In this document: positions 9,501 to 17,368 of the stretch, piece by piece
How the letters are laid out: every line of letters starts with the position of its first letter
Position numbering within the stretch: the first letter of the stretch is position 1
DNA from: CAVROT01 sp963722905
GTDB taxonomy: Bacteria > Pseudomonadota > Alphaproteobacteria > Rhodobacterales > Rhodobacteraceae
Reading direction: 5' to 3'
Length of the DNA: 64,000 nucleotides
Assembly (NCBI GenBank): GCA_963722905.1
Contig: CAVROT010000002.1
Location: 62,001 to 126,000 of the forward strand
Notes under the pieces: generated by a model
Told to the model about the DNA's origin: nothing
The model's database searches: none
Seen by the model: the letters and a program-made list of their open reading frames with translations, nothing else
Made by a program: the position numbers and the translations under genes

Positions 9501-10210
9501 GCCGGGCCCTCGGAGGGTCCGGCGTAGACCGGCGGTTCGGCTCCGATGCCCGCAAAGACGGGGGCCGGCGCATCGGCGGCATCGTTCGACGGTTGGGGTG
9601 ACGTGCCCTCCGGCGCATCTGCATGCTTCGCGCGGTCCTCCGCGAACCCGTGCAACGGGGCCATCGCTGCCGTCCGCGACGCGCCCTGTGCCGGTTGCGC
9701 GTCCGCGTCGTCGGGCTTGTCAGGATCGGGCATGGGGCGGGTGGAGTACTCCGTCGCGCCGAACTTGGGGCGGGAGCGGAAAAGGCCCCTCTTGGCCTTC
9801 GCGGTGAACGACTGCGGGTTGAACCCGTGCGCGGCGGCGAATGTCTCGGCCTCGACCAGGGTCACGCGCGCCACGGCCGCCACGACGACCTTGCCCTCGC
9901 CGGCGCGGCGCCAGTCGACGACCAGCTCTCCGACGTCGTAGGGTGTCAGCCCGTCCATCGCCGCGCGCACGGCGCCGGGTTCCGCGGCGCATTCGATCCG
10001 TGTGAACAGGATCTCCGACGCAGGCACGATCAGCTGCGTCGCCAGATCCCCGCCGCCGAGCTCGACCGCCTCGGCGCGCAGGTCGGCCAGACGCGTGTCG
10101 GCCTGCGGATCGTCGAAGGCAACCGACCCGACGACGCGCGAGCCGTCCGGTCCGAGGTGAAGCAGGCGGACCCCGTCATGCGCGAGATCGAGTGAGAAGT
10201 TTGGCTTCAT
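6575..10210 (-). CDS. Large one-TM protein with GspL/PilM-like N-terminus and GspC/PilP-like C-terminus
   Basis: 1,211 residues. Residues 1-160 (FSLDLAHDGVRLLHLG, then LTPYDVGELVVDWRR) resemble the actin-like cytoplasmic part of GspL/PilM. A long Ala/Pro/Gly-rich, poorly structured linker follows. One membrane helix lies at about 545-567 (LIGLVVAAMLAIGIWVAVATF), preceded by basic residues KKRKG, which puts the N-terminus in the cytoplasm. A second long low-complexity linker follows in the periplasm. The last 80-90 residues (VNLLGVSGTPSRRRALIRL, KIVTVGVGDRLDGGRVAQI) resemble the periplasmic domain of GspC/PilP. I infer an envelope-spanning fusion. No secretin, ATPase or pilin genes are nearby. 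The start has no clear ribosome site. The homology to secretion proteins is by eye; the fold assignment is moderate. Confidence 0.75.
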   Translation of the reverse strand: MKPNFSLDLAHDGVRLLHLGPDGSRVVGSVAFDDPQADTRLADLRAEAVELGGGDLATQLIVPASEILFTRIECAAEPGAVRAAMDGLTPYDVGELVVDWRRAGEGKVVVAAVARVTLVEAETFAAAHGFNPQSFTAKAKRGLFRSRPKFGATEYSTRPMPDPDKPDDADAQPAQGASRTAAMAPLHGFAEDRAKHADAPEGTSPQPSNDAADAPAPVFAGIGAEPPVYAGPSEGPAWSGSGEAVRSPGQPASEPADGPALAAAPAPSRAFYDDVPPPLPASGYRRPQRAGTPVSDAAEHAAPSQDPSRSGLAERPDTDREDAVTRRTRSEPAILRRPADVGEVAAPVGPAPGRASEPEGNVLADPLAVSSSPEGIAPDTGRSGPVVPSLPAAGAGLRIPAPGHDDGTVRFSSRRVAAAPIPSGSSGSVDQIGTDRLGGIAHRISQLPNGGAGPRQRRLRHAAAPGSAASVAGATPDPARPEPHGPAAGTRDLPDAADAAASLTPGAAAGASSANGAAQGMLSEADAMTVFGARKKRKGSAGPAILPVLIGLVVAAMLAIGIWVAVATFGPAGLVGAGPDGSGPTGAMSPSGAGPPVPASSTDGVVDPTRQTAVSERPPADGSALRAAPDIAGAAGPDADDQAARAETAMPVEPVTAGRNAAQAGPDDGGGDGDIRATGPALPAAPPREAAKPDVQPSPVLPGTDIAAPAGTVRLAAAPAAPAMPSADRAPGDAPAPAPFAAFDTDPLRQAASPDDTTRRYEVTGVWQSAPVPSPAPRADRQSLAPATFEDGMLILAAVQVPAPPETRNRASTALTSPLPPAPAGTTFDFVAPGIVRATPDGALSPDGIAVTSGVPPRTPPARGEETAGERAPATAQDTGNAVPTRESRPRSRPASAAANDTGTAAGAPAPSEIDAVPGREATDLPSPAGPRRDQADRISDTAVEGSTDARPQGGRGAPANGPTVDADTNGATRSASVFSGAGGVSVRPRRAPFATAPPAEAAASVGDLDSEGAVPSVADVQAISIAAAAAAQLSVPGGNGSAAGPLLGAATRPLAAPRTGLPEINAPADVAAPVELSAVSNFAVPRSLMPPRRPAVPAATAAPAPVRVTPAAPSAPAVTASATVAPRLPSSASVTKEATVRNALKLGRVNLLGVSGTPSRRRALIRLPSGKIVTVGVGDRLDGGRVAQIDASALQYVKGGRSVRLEMPRG

Positions 10211-10410
10211 GGCGGCGGTCTATCATGTGCGGCAGGCGGGGCGCATACCCCACCACAACCAATTCCCGTCGCTATAGCAGGTTTCCGCCGGTTTGGACAA
10301 ACAGGCGATCCGGTCCGGTCGCAACGATATCCGGGGGTGTTGCAGTCATCAGGTTGTCGCCATCCGGCGGTGACTGCTAGGATCCCGCGGCAATCGCGAG
10401 AGGGATAGAG

Positions 10411-11124
10411 ATGCGCGGATTTCGCTTGGCGGCGGTGCTGGCAATCACCATCGTTGCGCACCCGTGGGCCGCCGCGGCTCAGTCCGGTATCGCGGTTCCG
10501 GACGGGGTGATCGCGGTCGTCGGCGAGGGGCGGGTATCGGTACTGCCCGACATGGCGACTGTGCGTCTGGGCGTGGTCGCGCGCGGCGACGTGCCGGGGA
10601 CAGCGGTGCGCGACATGAACGTCGCGATGGCCGCGGTACTGGCCGCGATGTCCGGGGCCGGGCTCGAGGCGCGCGACATCCAGACCGGCGTCATGTCTCT
10701 CCGCCCCGTTTATGCCGAGCCCGAACGGCCAGGCGGAGATCCCGGGATCGTCGCCTACGAGGCCGAGACCGGCGTGACGGTGACGGTGTCGGACCTCGAC
10801 CGGCTGGGCGGCGTTCTCGACGCTGCGGTGGCGCAGGGCGCGAACCGACTGGACGGGATCGGCTTCGGTCTTTCGGACGCGGCGCCATCCGAGGACGCGG
10901 CGTTGCGGGCCGCCGTCAGCGATGCACTGCGCAAGGCCGGCGTGATCGCCCGGGCTGCCGGACAGACCCCCGGGCCGGTCGTCGCCATCACCGAAGGCCG
11001 GGCGGGATCGCCCCTACCGATGATGCGCGAGGCCGCCGCCGCGGATTTCGGCGGCGCCATCGCCGCCGGCGCGCTGGAGGTGACGGCGACCGTGACGTTG
11101 CAGATGGCGCTGCGATCGCACTGA
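10411..11124 (+). CDS. SIMPL domain (DUF541) secreted/periplasmic protein
   Basis: 237 residues with a signal peptide (hydrophobic residues 6-22, cleavage likely after AAAA-Q around 23-24). The mature protein begins with the SIMPL-family pattern ISV-like start (VIAVVGEGRVSVLPDMATV), followed by the middle NVTVSDLDRLG-type region and a C-terminal repeat of the same fold. The family includes outer-envelope proteins linked to oxidative stress and membrane integrity; no enzymatic role is known to me. Start ATG 10411 follows a GAGAGGG stretch. It is divergent from the large secretion-like protein with a 200-bp gap and is convergent with fliG. Confidence 0.85.
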   Translation: MRGFRLAAVLAITIVAHPWAAAAQSGIAVPDGVIAVVGEGRVSVLPDMATVRLGVVARGDVPGTAVRDMNVAMAAVLAAMSGAGLEARDIQTGVMSLRPVYAEPERPGGDPGIVAYEAETGVTVTVSDLDRLGGVLDAAVAQGANRLDGIGFGLSDAAPSEDAALRAAVSDALRKAGVIARAAGQTPGPVVAITEGRAGSPLPMMREAAAADFGGAIAAGALEVTATVTLQMALRSH

Positions 11125-11229
11125 TCGGGCGTTTTCACAACCAGGCGGGTCGCGATCCCGTGGGAGCACGTCCGGCGGATCCGGGTAGTGCCGGCTTCCC
11201 GGTTCCGGCCGGCCGCTGGCAAAGAGGCG

Positions 11230-12348
11230 CTACTGGTCCTCGTCCTCTTCGATCAGCGAAATCTCTCCCGAATCGACCGTGTTGCGGATGCCGCTGACGA
11301 TGGCGGTCCGGGCAGCCTCCAGCCGCTTCGGGCTGGGCGCATCGAGCTCTCCCGCACCTTCCCTCAAGGCTTCGCCCAGACGCTTGGACATGTTGGCCAG
11401 CAGGAAATCGACCGTGGGATCGCCTTCTTCGGACGCGCCCGCGATGACGACCATGAGGTCTTCCTGCGGAACGCTTCGCAGGACCGGGCCGACGTCGCGC
11501 GGCGACAGGCGGGCAGGCACGTCGGCGAAGGTGAAGATGGCGCGCCGGACGCGTGTGGCGAAGTCGGCATCGTCGTCGTCCAGCCCGGCCAGCAGATCGT
11601 CGCGCGTGTCGGCCGCGGAGATGTTCAGGATCGCGCCCACACGCTCCACCGCTTCGAGGGTGAAGGCGCGGGGCGGCTTGGCGTTGAGGTCGGCCGCGAG
11701 CGTGACGCCGATGCGGCGCACCGCCTCGGGCGAAATGTCGGCCGTCTCGGACATGGCGAGGGTGAGGCGCCGCGCCTCGGTCCCCGAAAGGCGGCCCAAA
11801 AGCTCGGCCGCGCCAGAGACCTTCAGTTTCGACAGGATCACGGCGCCGATCTCGGGCGCCTCGCGCTTGAGGATCGGAAGCAGCTTGTCGGGCTCCATCT
11901 TGGCGATGGCCTCCCACGGGTCGTCGTGCCAGACCATGCCGGACTGGCGACGCAGCCGGGCGGCCATGTCGGGGCTGATCGTGCCCTCCAGCAGCCTCAG
12001 CGCGCCTTCCAGACCGCCCGGAAAGGACAGGCCGATGCTGTCGAGCTCGGTCGCGAATTCGTCGATGACGGATCGCAGGGTCATGCGGTCGATGTAGCGC
12101 ATCTGGCTCATCTGGGCCGTGAGTTCAGCCTGAAGAGCCTCGGGAAGTTCGGTGAGGGGCAGGCTGGCCCCTTCGGCAATCAGCAAGCGGACGACGACGG
12201 CTGCCTTCTGGCGGCGGTTCAGGGCAGCGCGGTTGCGACCGGCGGCGCCGGGATGACCCGGCAGATCGGCGGTCGTCGCCGTGACCGACATCGATCCGCC
12301 GGGCATGTGCGCATGCGTCGCCCGCGTGTCCATCGTCGCCAGTTCCAT
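11230..12348 (-). CDS. fliG: Flagellar motor switch protein FliG (orphan copy)
   Basis: 372 residues, slightly longer than typical. FliG sits on the cytoplasmic face of the MS ring and transmits torque and direction switching. Alignment by eye covers the middle armadillo region (LLPILKREAPEIGAVILSKL) and the C-terminal charged-ridge domain (LSPRDVGPVLRSVPQEDLMV, then ANMSKRLGEALREGAGEL). The conserved EHPQ motif of the middle domain reads EAPE at 163-166, so a usually conserved His-Pro-Gln contact is altered. The N-terminus has an extra 35-40 residue unstructured stretch. Start ATG 12348 has a purine-rich GGGGGG leader; ATG 12333 is an alternative. No other flagellar gene is in the window. 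Confidence 0.85.
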   Translation of the reverse strand: MELATMDTRATHAHMPGGSMSVTATTADLPGHPGAAGRNRAALNRRQKAAVVVRLLIAEGASLPLTELPEALQAELTAQMSQMRYIDRMTLRSVIDEFATELDSIGLSFPGGLEGALRLLEGTISPDMAARLRRQSGMVWHDDPWEAIAKMEPDKLLPILKREAPEIGAVILSKLKVSGAAELLGRLSGTEARRLTLAMSETADISPEAVRRIGVTLAADLNAKPPRAFTLEAVERVGAILNISAADTRDDLLAGLDDDDADFATRVRRAIFTFADVPARLSPRDVGPVLRSVPQEDLMVVIAGASEEGDPTVDFLLANMSKRLGEALREGAGELDAPSPKRLEAARTAIVSGIRNTVDSGEISLIEEDEDQ

Positions 12349-12540
12349 GCGCGTCCGCCCCCCGTCGCCGCACCGGCGATCCGAATCCCGTAACCTGGGG
12401 GCATACTGGCATGTCGGGGTTAATCGGTGCCTAGCGCGGTGAAAATTCGAAGATGCGGTGCGCGTCAGGTGGCGTCGCCGGCGACGAAGAAGATTTACGC
12501 CAAGGCGCACCGGGCCATTCGTGAAGCGGATTGGAGGAGT

Positions 12541-12568
12541 GGCCCGGCGAACGGTGCGTCGCCGGGCC
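12541..12568 (-). terminator. Strong hairpin after small secreted protein gene
   Basis: GGCCCGGCGA (12541-12550) pairs perfectly with TCGCCGGGCC (12559-12568) around an 8-nt loop, a 10-bp GC stem lying 8 bp beyond the stop codon of the minus-strand gene. No uridine tract follows, so it is either a weak intrinsic terminator or a 3' stabilising stem. Confidence 0.5.
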
Positions 12569-12575
12569 GGGTCGG

Positions 12576-12743
12576 TCAGCTTGTGACCTGGGGCACGCAG
12601 GTGCCGGTGGCGGGGTCGAGGACGCTGCCCTCGGCGCAGGACATCGCCGTCTGCTGCTTCATCCAGTTGCAGCCTTCGGCCATGGCCAGGCCCGGCGCCA
12701 TCGTCAGCACCAGGGCGGTCAGGGTGAGCTTCGCTTGGGTCAT
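12576..12743 (-). CDS. Small secreted Cys-containing protein
   Basis: 55 residues: a signal peptide (MTQAKLTLTALVLTMAPGLA-MA) followed by a short mature part with four cysteine/proline-rich positions, GCNWMKQQTAMSCAEG and GTCVPQVTS, resembling one chitin-binding/peritrophin-like small disulphide module. The three cysteines visible in the mature part allow only one intramolecular bridge. The start at 12743 has GGAG eight bases upstream. Small proteins of this type lie next to purB in many Rhodobacterales genomes and are sometimes mislabelled as adenylosuccinate lyase because of that. Function unknown; presumably periplasmic. Confidence 0.75.
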   Translation of the reverse strand: MTQAKLTLTALVLTMAPGLAMAEGCNWMKQQTAMSCAEGSVLDPATGTCVPQVTS

Positions 12744-12844
12744 GTCGGTCACTCCGTTCGGTTGCGGTGACGCAAGGTAGCACGGCGCCGGCCGGTCGCA
12801 ATCACGCGATCCGCGCGGGCGCGCTGGAGTGTCGCATCCCCCGC

Positions 12845-14167
<1,323 letters not shown>

Positions 14168-14377
14168 GGTGCGGCCTTCGCGTGGGGGAGAGCGGTGCAG
14201 CGGCGTCCTAGACCGCACCGGGCAGCGCTTCAAGGTTGGCGGTCAGGTAGCGGCGCAGGCCCCCCGGCGGGGCGATCCCGGACCCGCCGCTCGTCGGCGA
14301 TGAGACTTGCGCGGGACCGGGGCGCGGGGCAAACCGGCAGGCAAGAAGGTGACACCGATACAGAAGGGAGCAAGGCC

Positions 14378-14971
14378 ATGAGAGACGCCGTACTGATCGA
14401 CAGGGTGGGCCCCGCGGCCGGAGCGGGGCTGGCGGCCAAGCGGGTGGCGTTGGTTGCGCTGGGGATCGCGGCGCTGGCCGTGGCGGCGAAGTTCAAGGTG
14501 CCGGTGCCCGGATCGCCCGTCGCCGTCGGCATGGGCACCTTCGCGGTCCTGTGCATCGGGGCGGCTTACGGGACGCGGCTGGGGCTGGCGACGATCCTGG
14601 GCTACATGATCGTCGGAATGCTGGGATGGGATGTGTTCCAGGGATCGACCGCCGACCTGAACGGCGTGGCCTACATGATGGGCGGCACGGGAGGCTACCT
14701 CGTCGGCTATGTCGCGGCGACGGTCCTGCTGGGCGTGCTGGCTTCGCGCGGCTGGGACCGGTCGGTTGGCTGGATGGCGGCGGCGATGGCGCTTGGGACG
14801 TTGGCCATCTACATCCCCGGCCTGGTCTGGCTGGGCACGCTCTACGGCTGGGACCAGCCGATCCTGGCGTGGGGTCTCTATCCGTTCCTGGTGGGCGATG
14901 CGCTGAAGCTGGCGTTGGCGGCGCTGCTGCTGCCGGCCTTGTGGAAGGCCGTGGGCCACGCCCGGGGCTGA
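14378..14971 (+). CDS. bioY: Biotin transporter BioY (ECF substrate-specific component)
   Basis: 197 residues with six predicted membrane helices. BioY binds biotin in the inner membrane; it works alone or with the BioMN energising module. The family pattern GVAYMMGGTGGYLVGYVAA is at about residues 96-114, and the KVPVPGSPVAVGMGTFAVL segment early in the protein is typical. A strong ribosome site (AAGGGAG) precedes ATG 14378. No bioM or bioN follows, so it either works alone or shares a module encoded elsewhere. A hairpin lies about 27 bp downstream. Confidence 0.93.
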   Translation: MRDAVLIDRVGPAAGAGLAAKRVALVALGIAALAVAAKFKVPVPGSPVAVGMGTFAVLCIGAAYGTRLGLATILGYMIVGMLGWDVFQGSTADLNGVAYMMGGTGGYLVGYVAATVLLGVLASRGWDRSVGWMAAAMALGTLAIYIPGLVWLGTLYGWDQPILAWGLYPFLVGDALKLALAALLLPALWKAVGHARG

Positions 14972-14997
14972 GGCTCCGCATCTCCTGAAACGAGAAA

Positions 14998-15022
14998 CGG
15001 GCAAGCTGTCCTGGCTTGCCCG
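14998..15022. terminator. Bidirectional-type hairpin between bioY and DUF1127 gene
   Basis: CGGGCAAGC (14998-15006) pairs with GCTTGCCCG (15014-15022), a 9-bp stem with a 7-nt loop between two convergent genes. Read on the minus strand it is followed by a T-rich stretch (TTTCTCGTTTC), so it should terminate the DUF1127 transcript best; on the plus strand the T tract is poor. Confidence 0.65.
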
Positions 15023-15076
15023 CCTCAATTCTGGGCCGGAGGCGTTTCCTCCGGCGTGGATTGGGTGCCGGAGCTA

Positions 15077-15244
15077 TCAGGCACCGTAGACGGCCTGCCG
15101 GGCGATCCGGTCGGCGTCTCCGCTGTAGATGTCGAGGTCGAGCGCCGTGTCGAGCGGCAGGGAGGCCAGGGCGTGGCGCGTGCGGTTGTATTGGGCACGG
15201 CGGGCGGCACGGGCGCGGAGGGTCTGGATGAGTTTCATCGTCAT
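15077..15244 (-). CDS. DUF1127 (YjiS-like) small basic protein
   Basis: 55 residues, arginine-rich, with the DUF1127 pattern: an amphipathic basic first half (KLIQTLRARAARRAQYNRTR) and the LASLPLDTALDLDIYSGD core, in which Leu-(x)-Leu-(x)-Leu spacing and a final acidic patch are family features. Such small proteins in alphaproteobacteria bind RNA or modulate phosphate and carbon responses. It starts at ATG 15244 (weak GAAAG leader); ATG 15238 two codons later is an alternative. It is too short for most gene callers to weigh strongly, but the codon pattern and family fit are good. Confidence 0.8.
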   Translation of the reverse strand: MTMKLIQTLRARAARRAQYNRTRHALASLPLDTALDLDIYSGDADRIARQAVYGA

Positions 15245-15578
15245 TGTCTTTCGTTGCTTCGGTTCATCTCCGGGCGTCTTGCCCGTGCCCCCGATATGCG
15301 CCTTGTGTTAGCGCCCAACAATAGACGGTTATGCGATGCTGCCTTGCAGCATCTGCAAGGCTCGGCGCCCGGAAATGCCTGCCGAGCGCGCATGTTGCGC
15401 GCCATGCTGCAGTTGCGGGGTCGGGGCGGTCGCGACCCGTGCGGTATATGCAACAGGGCGCACGGGATCGGCTTCGGACCACCGCTCGTTCACCGATCCT
15501 TCATGGCTCGCCCCGGCCGCGGGCCGGCGATTCCGTCCTAGCCGCGACCGACTAAAGGCGCACAGCCCCGAGTGCTGG
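15245..15578. other. Intergenic region between DUF1127 gene and gap
   Basis: 334 bp. Apart from the candidate promoter at 15293-15321 I see no convincing gene, repeat or RNA. Frames open here are arginine- or cysteine-rich with no family resemblance. Confidence 0.5.
15293..15321 (-). promoter_or_regulatory. Candidate promoter for DUF1127 gene
   Basis: On the minus strand TTGTTG (15321-15316) and CATATC (15298-15293) are separated by 17 bp, about 48 bp upstream of the DUF1127 start. The -35-like element is good and the -10 weak, as is common in GC-rich alphaproteobacteria. Confidence 0.3.
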
Positions 15579-16580
15579 TCAGATCAGCTTGCCCATGGCC
15601 ACGGCGGTGTCCGACATGCGGTTCGAAAACCCCCATTCGTTGTCGTACCACGTCAGGATGCGGCACAGCGTCCCCTCCAGCACCTTGGTCTGGTCGGTGG
15701 CGAAGATCGACGACAGCGGATCGTGGTTGAAGTCGCTGCTGACCAGCTTCTCGTCGGTATAGCCGAGGATGCCCTTCAGCTTGCCGTCGGCCGCCGTGCG
15801 GATGGCGTCGTTGATCTCGTCCGGGCTGGTCTCGCGCGTGGCGGTGAAGGTCAGGTCCACGACGCTGACGTTGGGCGTCGGCACCCGGATCGCCACGCCG
15901 TCCAGCCGCCCGTCCAGCTCGGGCAGGACGAGGCCCACGGCCTTGGCCGCGCCGGTCGAGGTGGGGATCATGCTGAGCGCCGCGGCGCGGGCGCGGTAGA
16001 GGTCCTTGTGCATCGTGTCCAGCGTCGGCTGGTCGCCGGTGTAGGAATGGATGGTGGTCATGAAGCCGCGGGCGATGCCCACCGTCTCGTTCAGGACCAT
16101 CGCCACGGGGGCGAGGCAGTTGGTCGTGCAGGAGGCGTTCGAGACGACGAGGTCGTCCGCCGACAGCGTCGCGTCGTTGACGCCCATGACGATGGTCTTG
16201 TCCGCCCCCTTGCCGGGCGCGGAGATCAGGACCCGCTTGGCGCCGGTGGAGAGGTGGGGCTGGCACGCCTCCTTCGACGCGAAGATGCCGGTGCATTCCA
16301 TGATGACGTCCACGTCGCCCCAGGGCAGCTGGGCGGGGTCGCGCAGCGCGGTCACGCGGATCGGGCCGCGGCCGATGTCGATGCTGTCCTCGCCCGTCGT
16401 CACCTCGGCCGGGAAGCGCCCGTGCACGCTGTCGTAGCGCAGCAGGTGGGCGTTCGTCTCGACCGGGCCCAGGTCGTTGATCGCCACGACCTCGATGTCG
16501 GTGCGGCCGGATTCGACGATGGCCCGCAGGACGTTGCGGCCGATGCGGCCGAATCCGTTGATGGCGACTTTCACGGTCAT
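15579..16580 (-). CDS. gap: Glyceraldehyde-3-phosphate dehydrogenase, type I
   Basis: 333 residues. It interconverts glyceraldehyde-3-phosphate and 1,3-bisphosphoglycerate with NAD(P). The Rossmann start KVAINGFGRIGRNVLRA is at residues 3-19, and the active-site Cys151 lies in SNASCTTNCLAP; the C-terminal WYDNEWGFSNRM motif is also intact. Start ATG 16580 follows GGAAAG. The residue after the NAD-adenine strand (INDLG) fits NAD preference. Near tkt, but the two genes are about 790 bp apart with a plus-strand gene between, so they are not one operon. Confidence 0.96.
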   Translation of the reverse strand: MTVKVAINGFGRIGRNVLRAIVESGRTDIEVVAINDLGPVETNAHLLRYDSVHGRFPAEVTTGEDSIDIGRGPIRVTALRDPAQLPWGDVDVIMECTGIFASKEACQPHLSTGAKRVLISAPGKGADKTIVMGVNDATLSADDLVVSNASCTTNCLAPVAMVLNETVGIARGFMTTIHSYTGDQPTLDTMHKDLYRARAAALSMIPTSTGAAKAVGLVLPELDGRLDGVAIRVPTPNVSVVDLTFTATRETSPDEINDAIRTAADGKLKGILGYTDEKLVSSDFNHDPLSSIFATDQTKVLEGTLCRILTWYDNEWGFSNRMSDTAVAMGKLI

Positions 16581-16785
16581 GGCGTCACTTTCCGTAGGTT
16601 TGGGGGCAGGGGTCCGGTCGGGCCGGGCCTTCGCGTGCTTGAACCGCGTCTCGCGCCGTGCGTCAACTGGCCTGGGCCGGGGGCCGCACGCGCTGGCCGC
16701 GGTATGACCGCCGGGCGGCACCCGCCGCACCGCGCGGTCGCCGCGGCGACGCGGCGTCGCGGCGCGCCGGGAGGAGGAGGCGCGT

Positions 16786-17145
16786 ATGGGCGGCAGGACC
16801 ATCGACCTTGTAGGGCGCATCCTGCTGGCCGGCCTGTTCGCCGCCGGGACGGCGCAGAAGCTGGCGTCGCCTGGCGAGGCCGAGGCGCTGCTGGCGGGGT
16901 CGCACCTGCCGGAAGGCCTCGTCTGGCCGGCGCTGGCGGCGAACGCCGCGGGCGCGGCGGCCCTGGTGGCCGGGTGGCGGCGGCGCTGGACGGGGTTGGC
17001 CCTGGCCGCCTACTGCATCGCGACGAGCTGGTTCCACCTGGTCCCGTCGGACGGCTGGCAGATGTCGATATTCGTCAAGAACTGGGCCATCGCCGGGGGG
17101 CTGCTGGTCTATGCCGCCTCGCACGTGCCCGCGCGCCGGGGGTGA
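16786..17145 (+). CDS. DoxX-like membrane protein
   Basis: 119 residues with about four membrane helices (VGRILLAGLFAAGTAQKLA; ALAANAAGAAALVAG; GLALAAYCIATSWFHLV; WAIAGGLLVYAAS). This is the pattern of the small DoxX/DoxD quinone-reductase-like family, including the conserved GxxK and WFH residues. Function is unclear; family members act in redox or thiol stress at the membrane. The start at 16786 has a very strong ribosome site (GGGAGGAGGAGG). It is a lone plus-strand gene between two minus-strand carbon-metabolism genes. Confidence 0.75.
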   Translation: MGGRTIDLVGRILLAGLFAAGTAQKLASPGEAEALLAGSHLPEGLVWPALAANAAGAAALVAGWRRRWTGLALAAYCIATSWFHLVPSDGWQMSIFVKNWAIAGGLLVYAASHVPARRG

Positions 17146-17368
17146 CGTCGCCGCAAGGCCGGCCCCGGCCGGGACGCATGCCGCGTCAGGCCCGTCGAAC
17201 CCCGCCGACGGCTGCGACCGGGGAAAGGCGGCGCCGAACGCTCATGGAGCCGTGCGCGACGGCGCCGAAGGGACGTGCCGGAGCGCACGGGCACGTGGCT
17301 ATGGAGATCGGGGCCGCCTTGGGCCCATCGGGCTCTTCGCCGACATCGCGCCCGGCTGGGCCCCGCCG

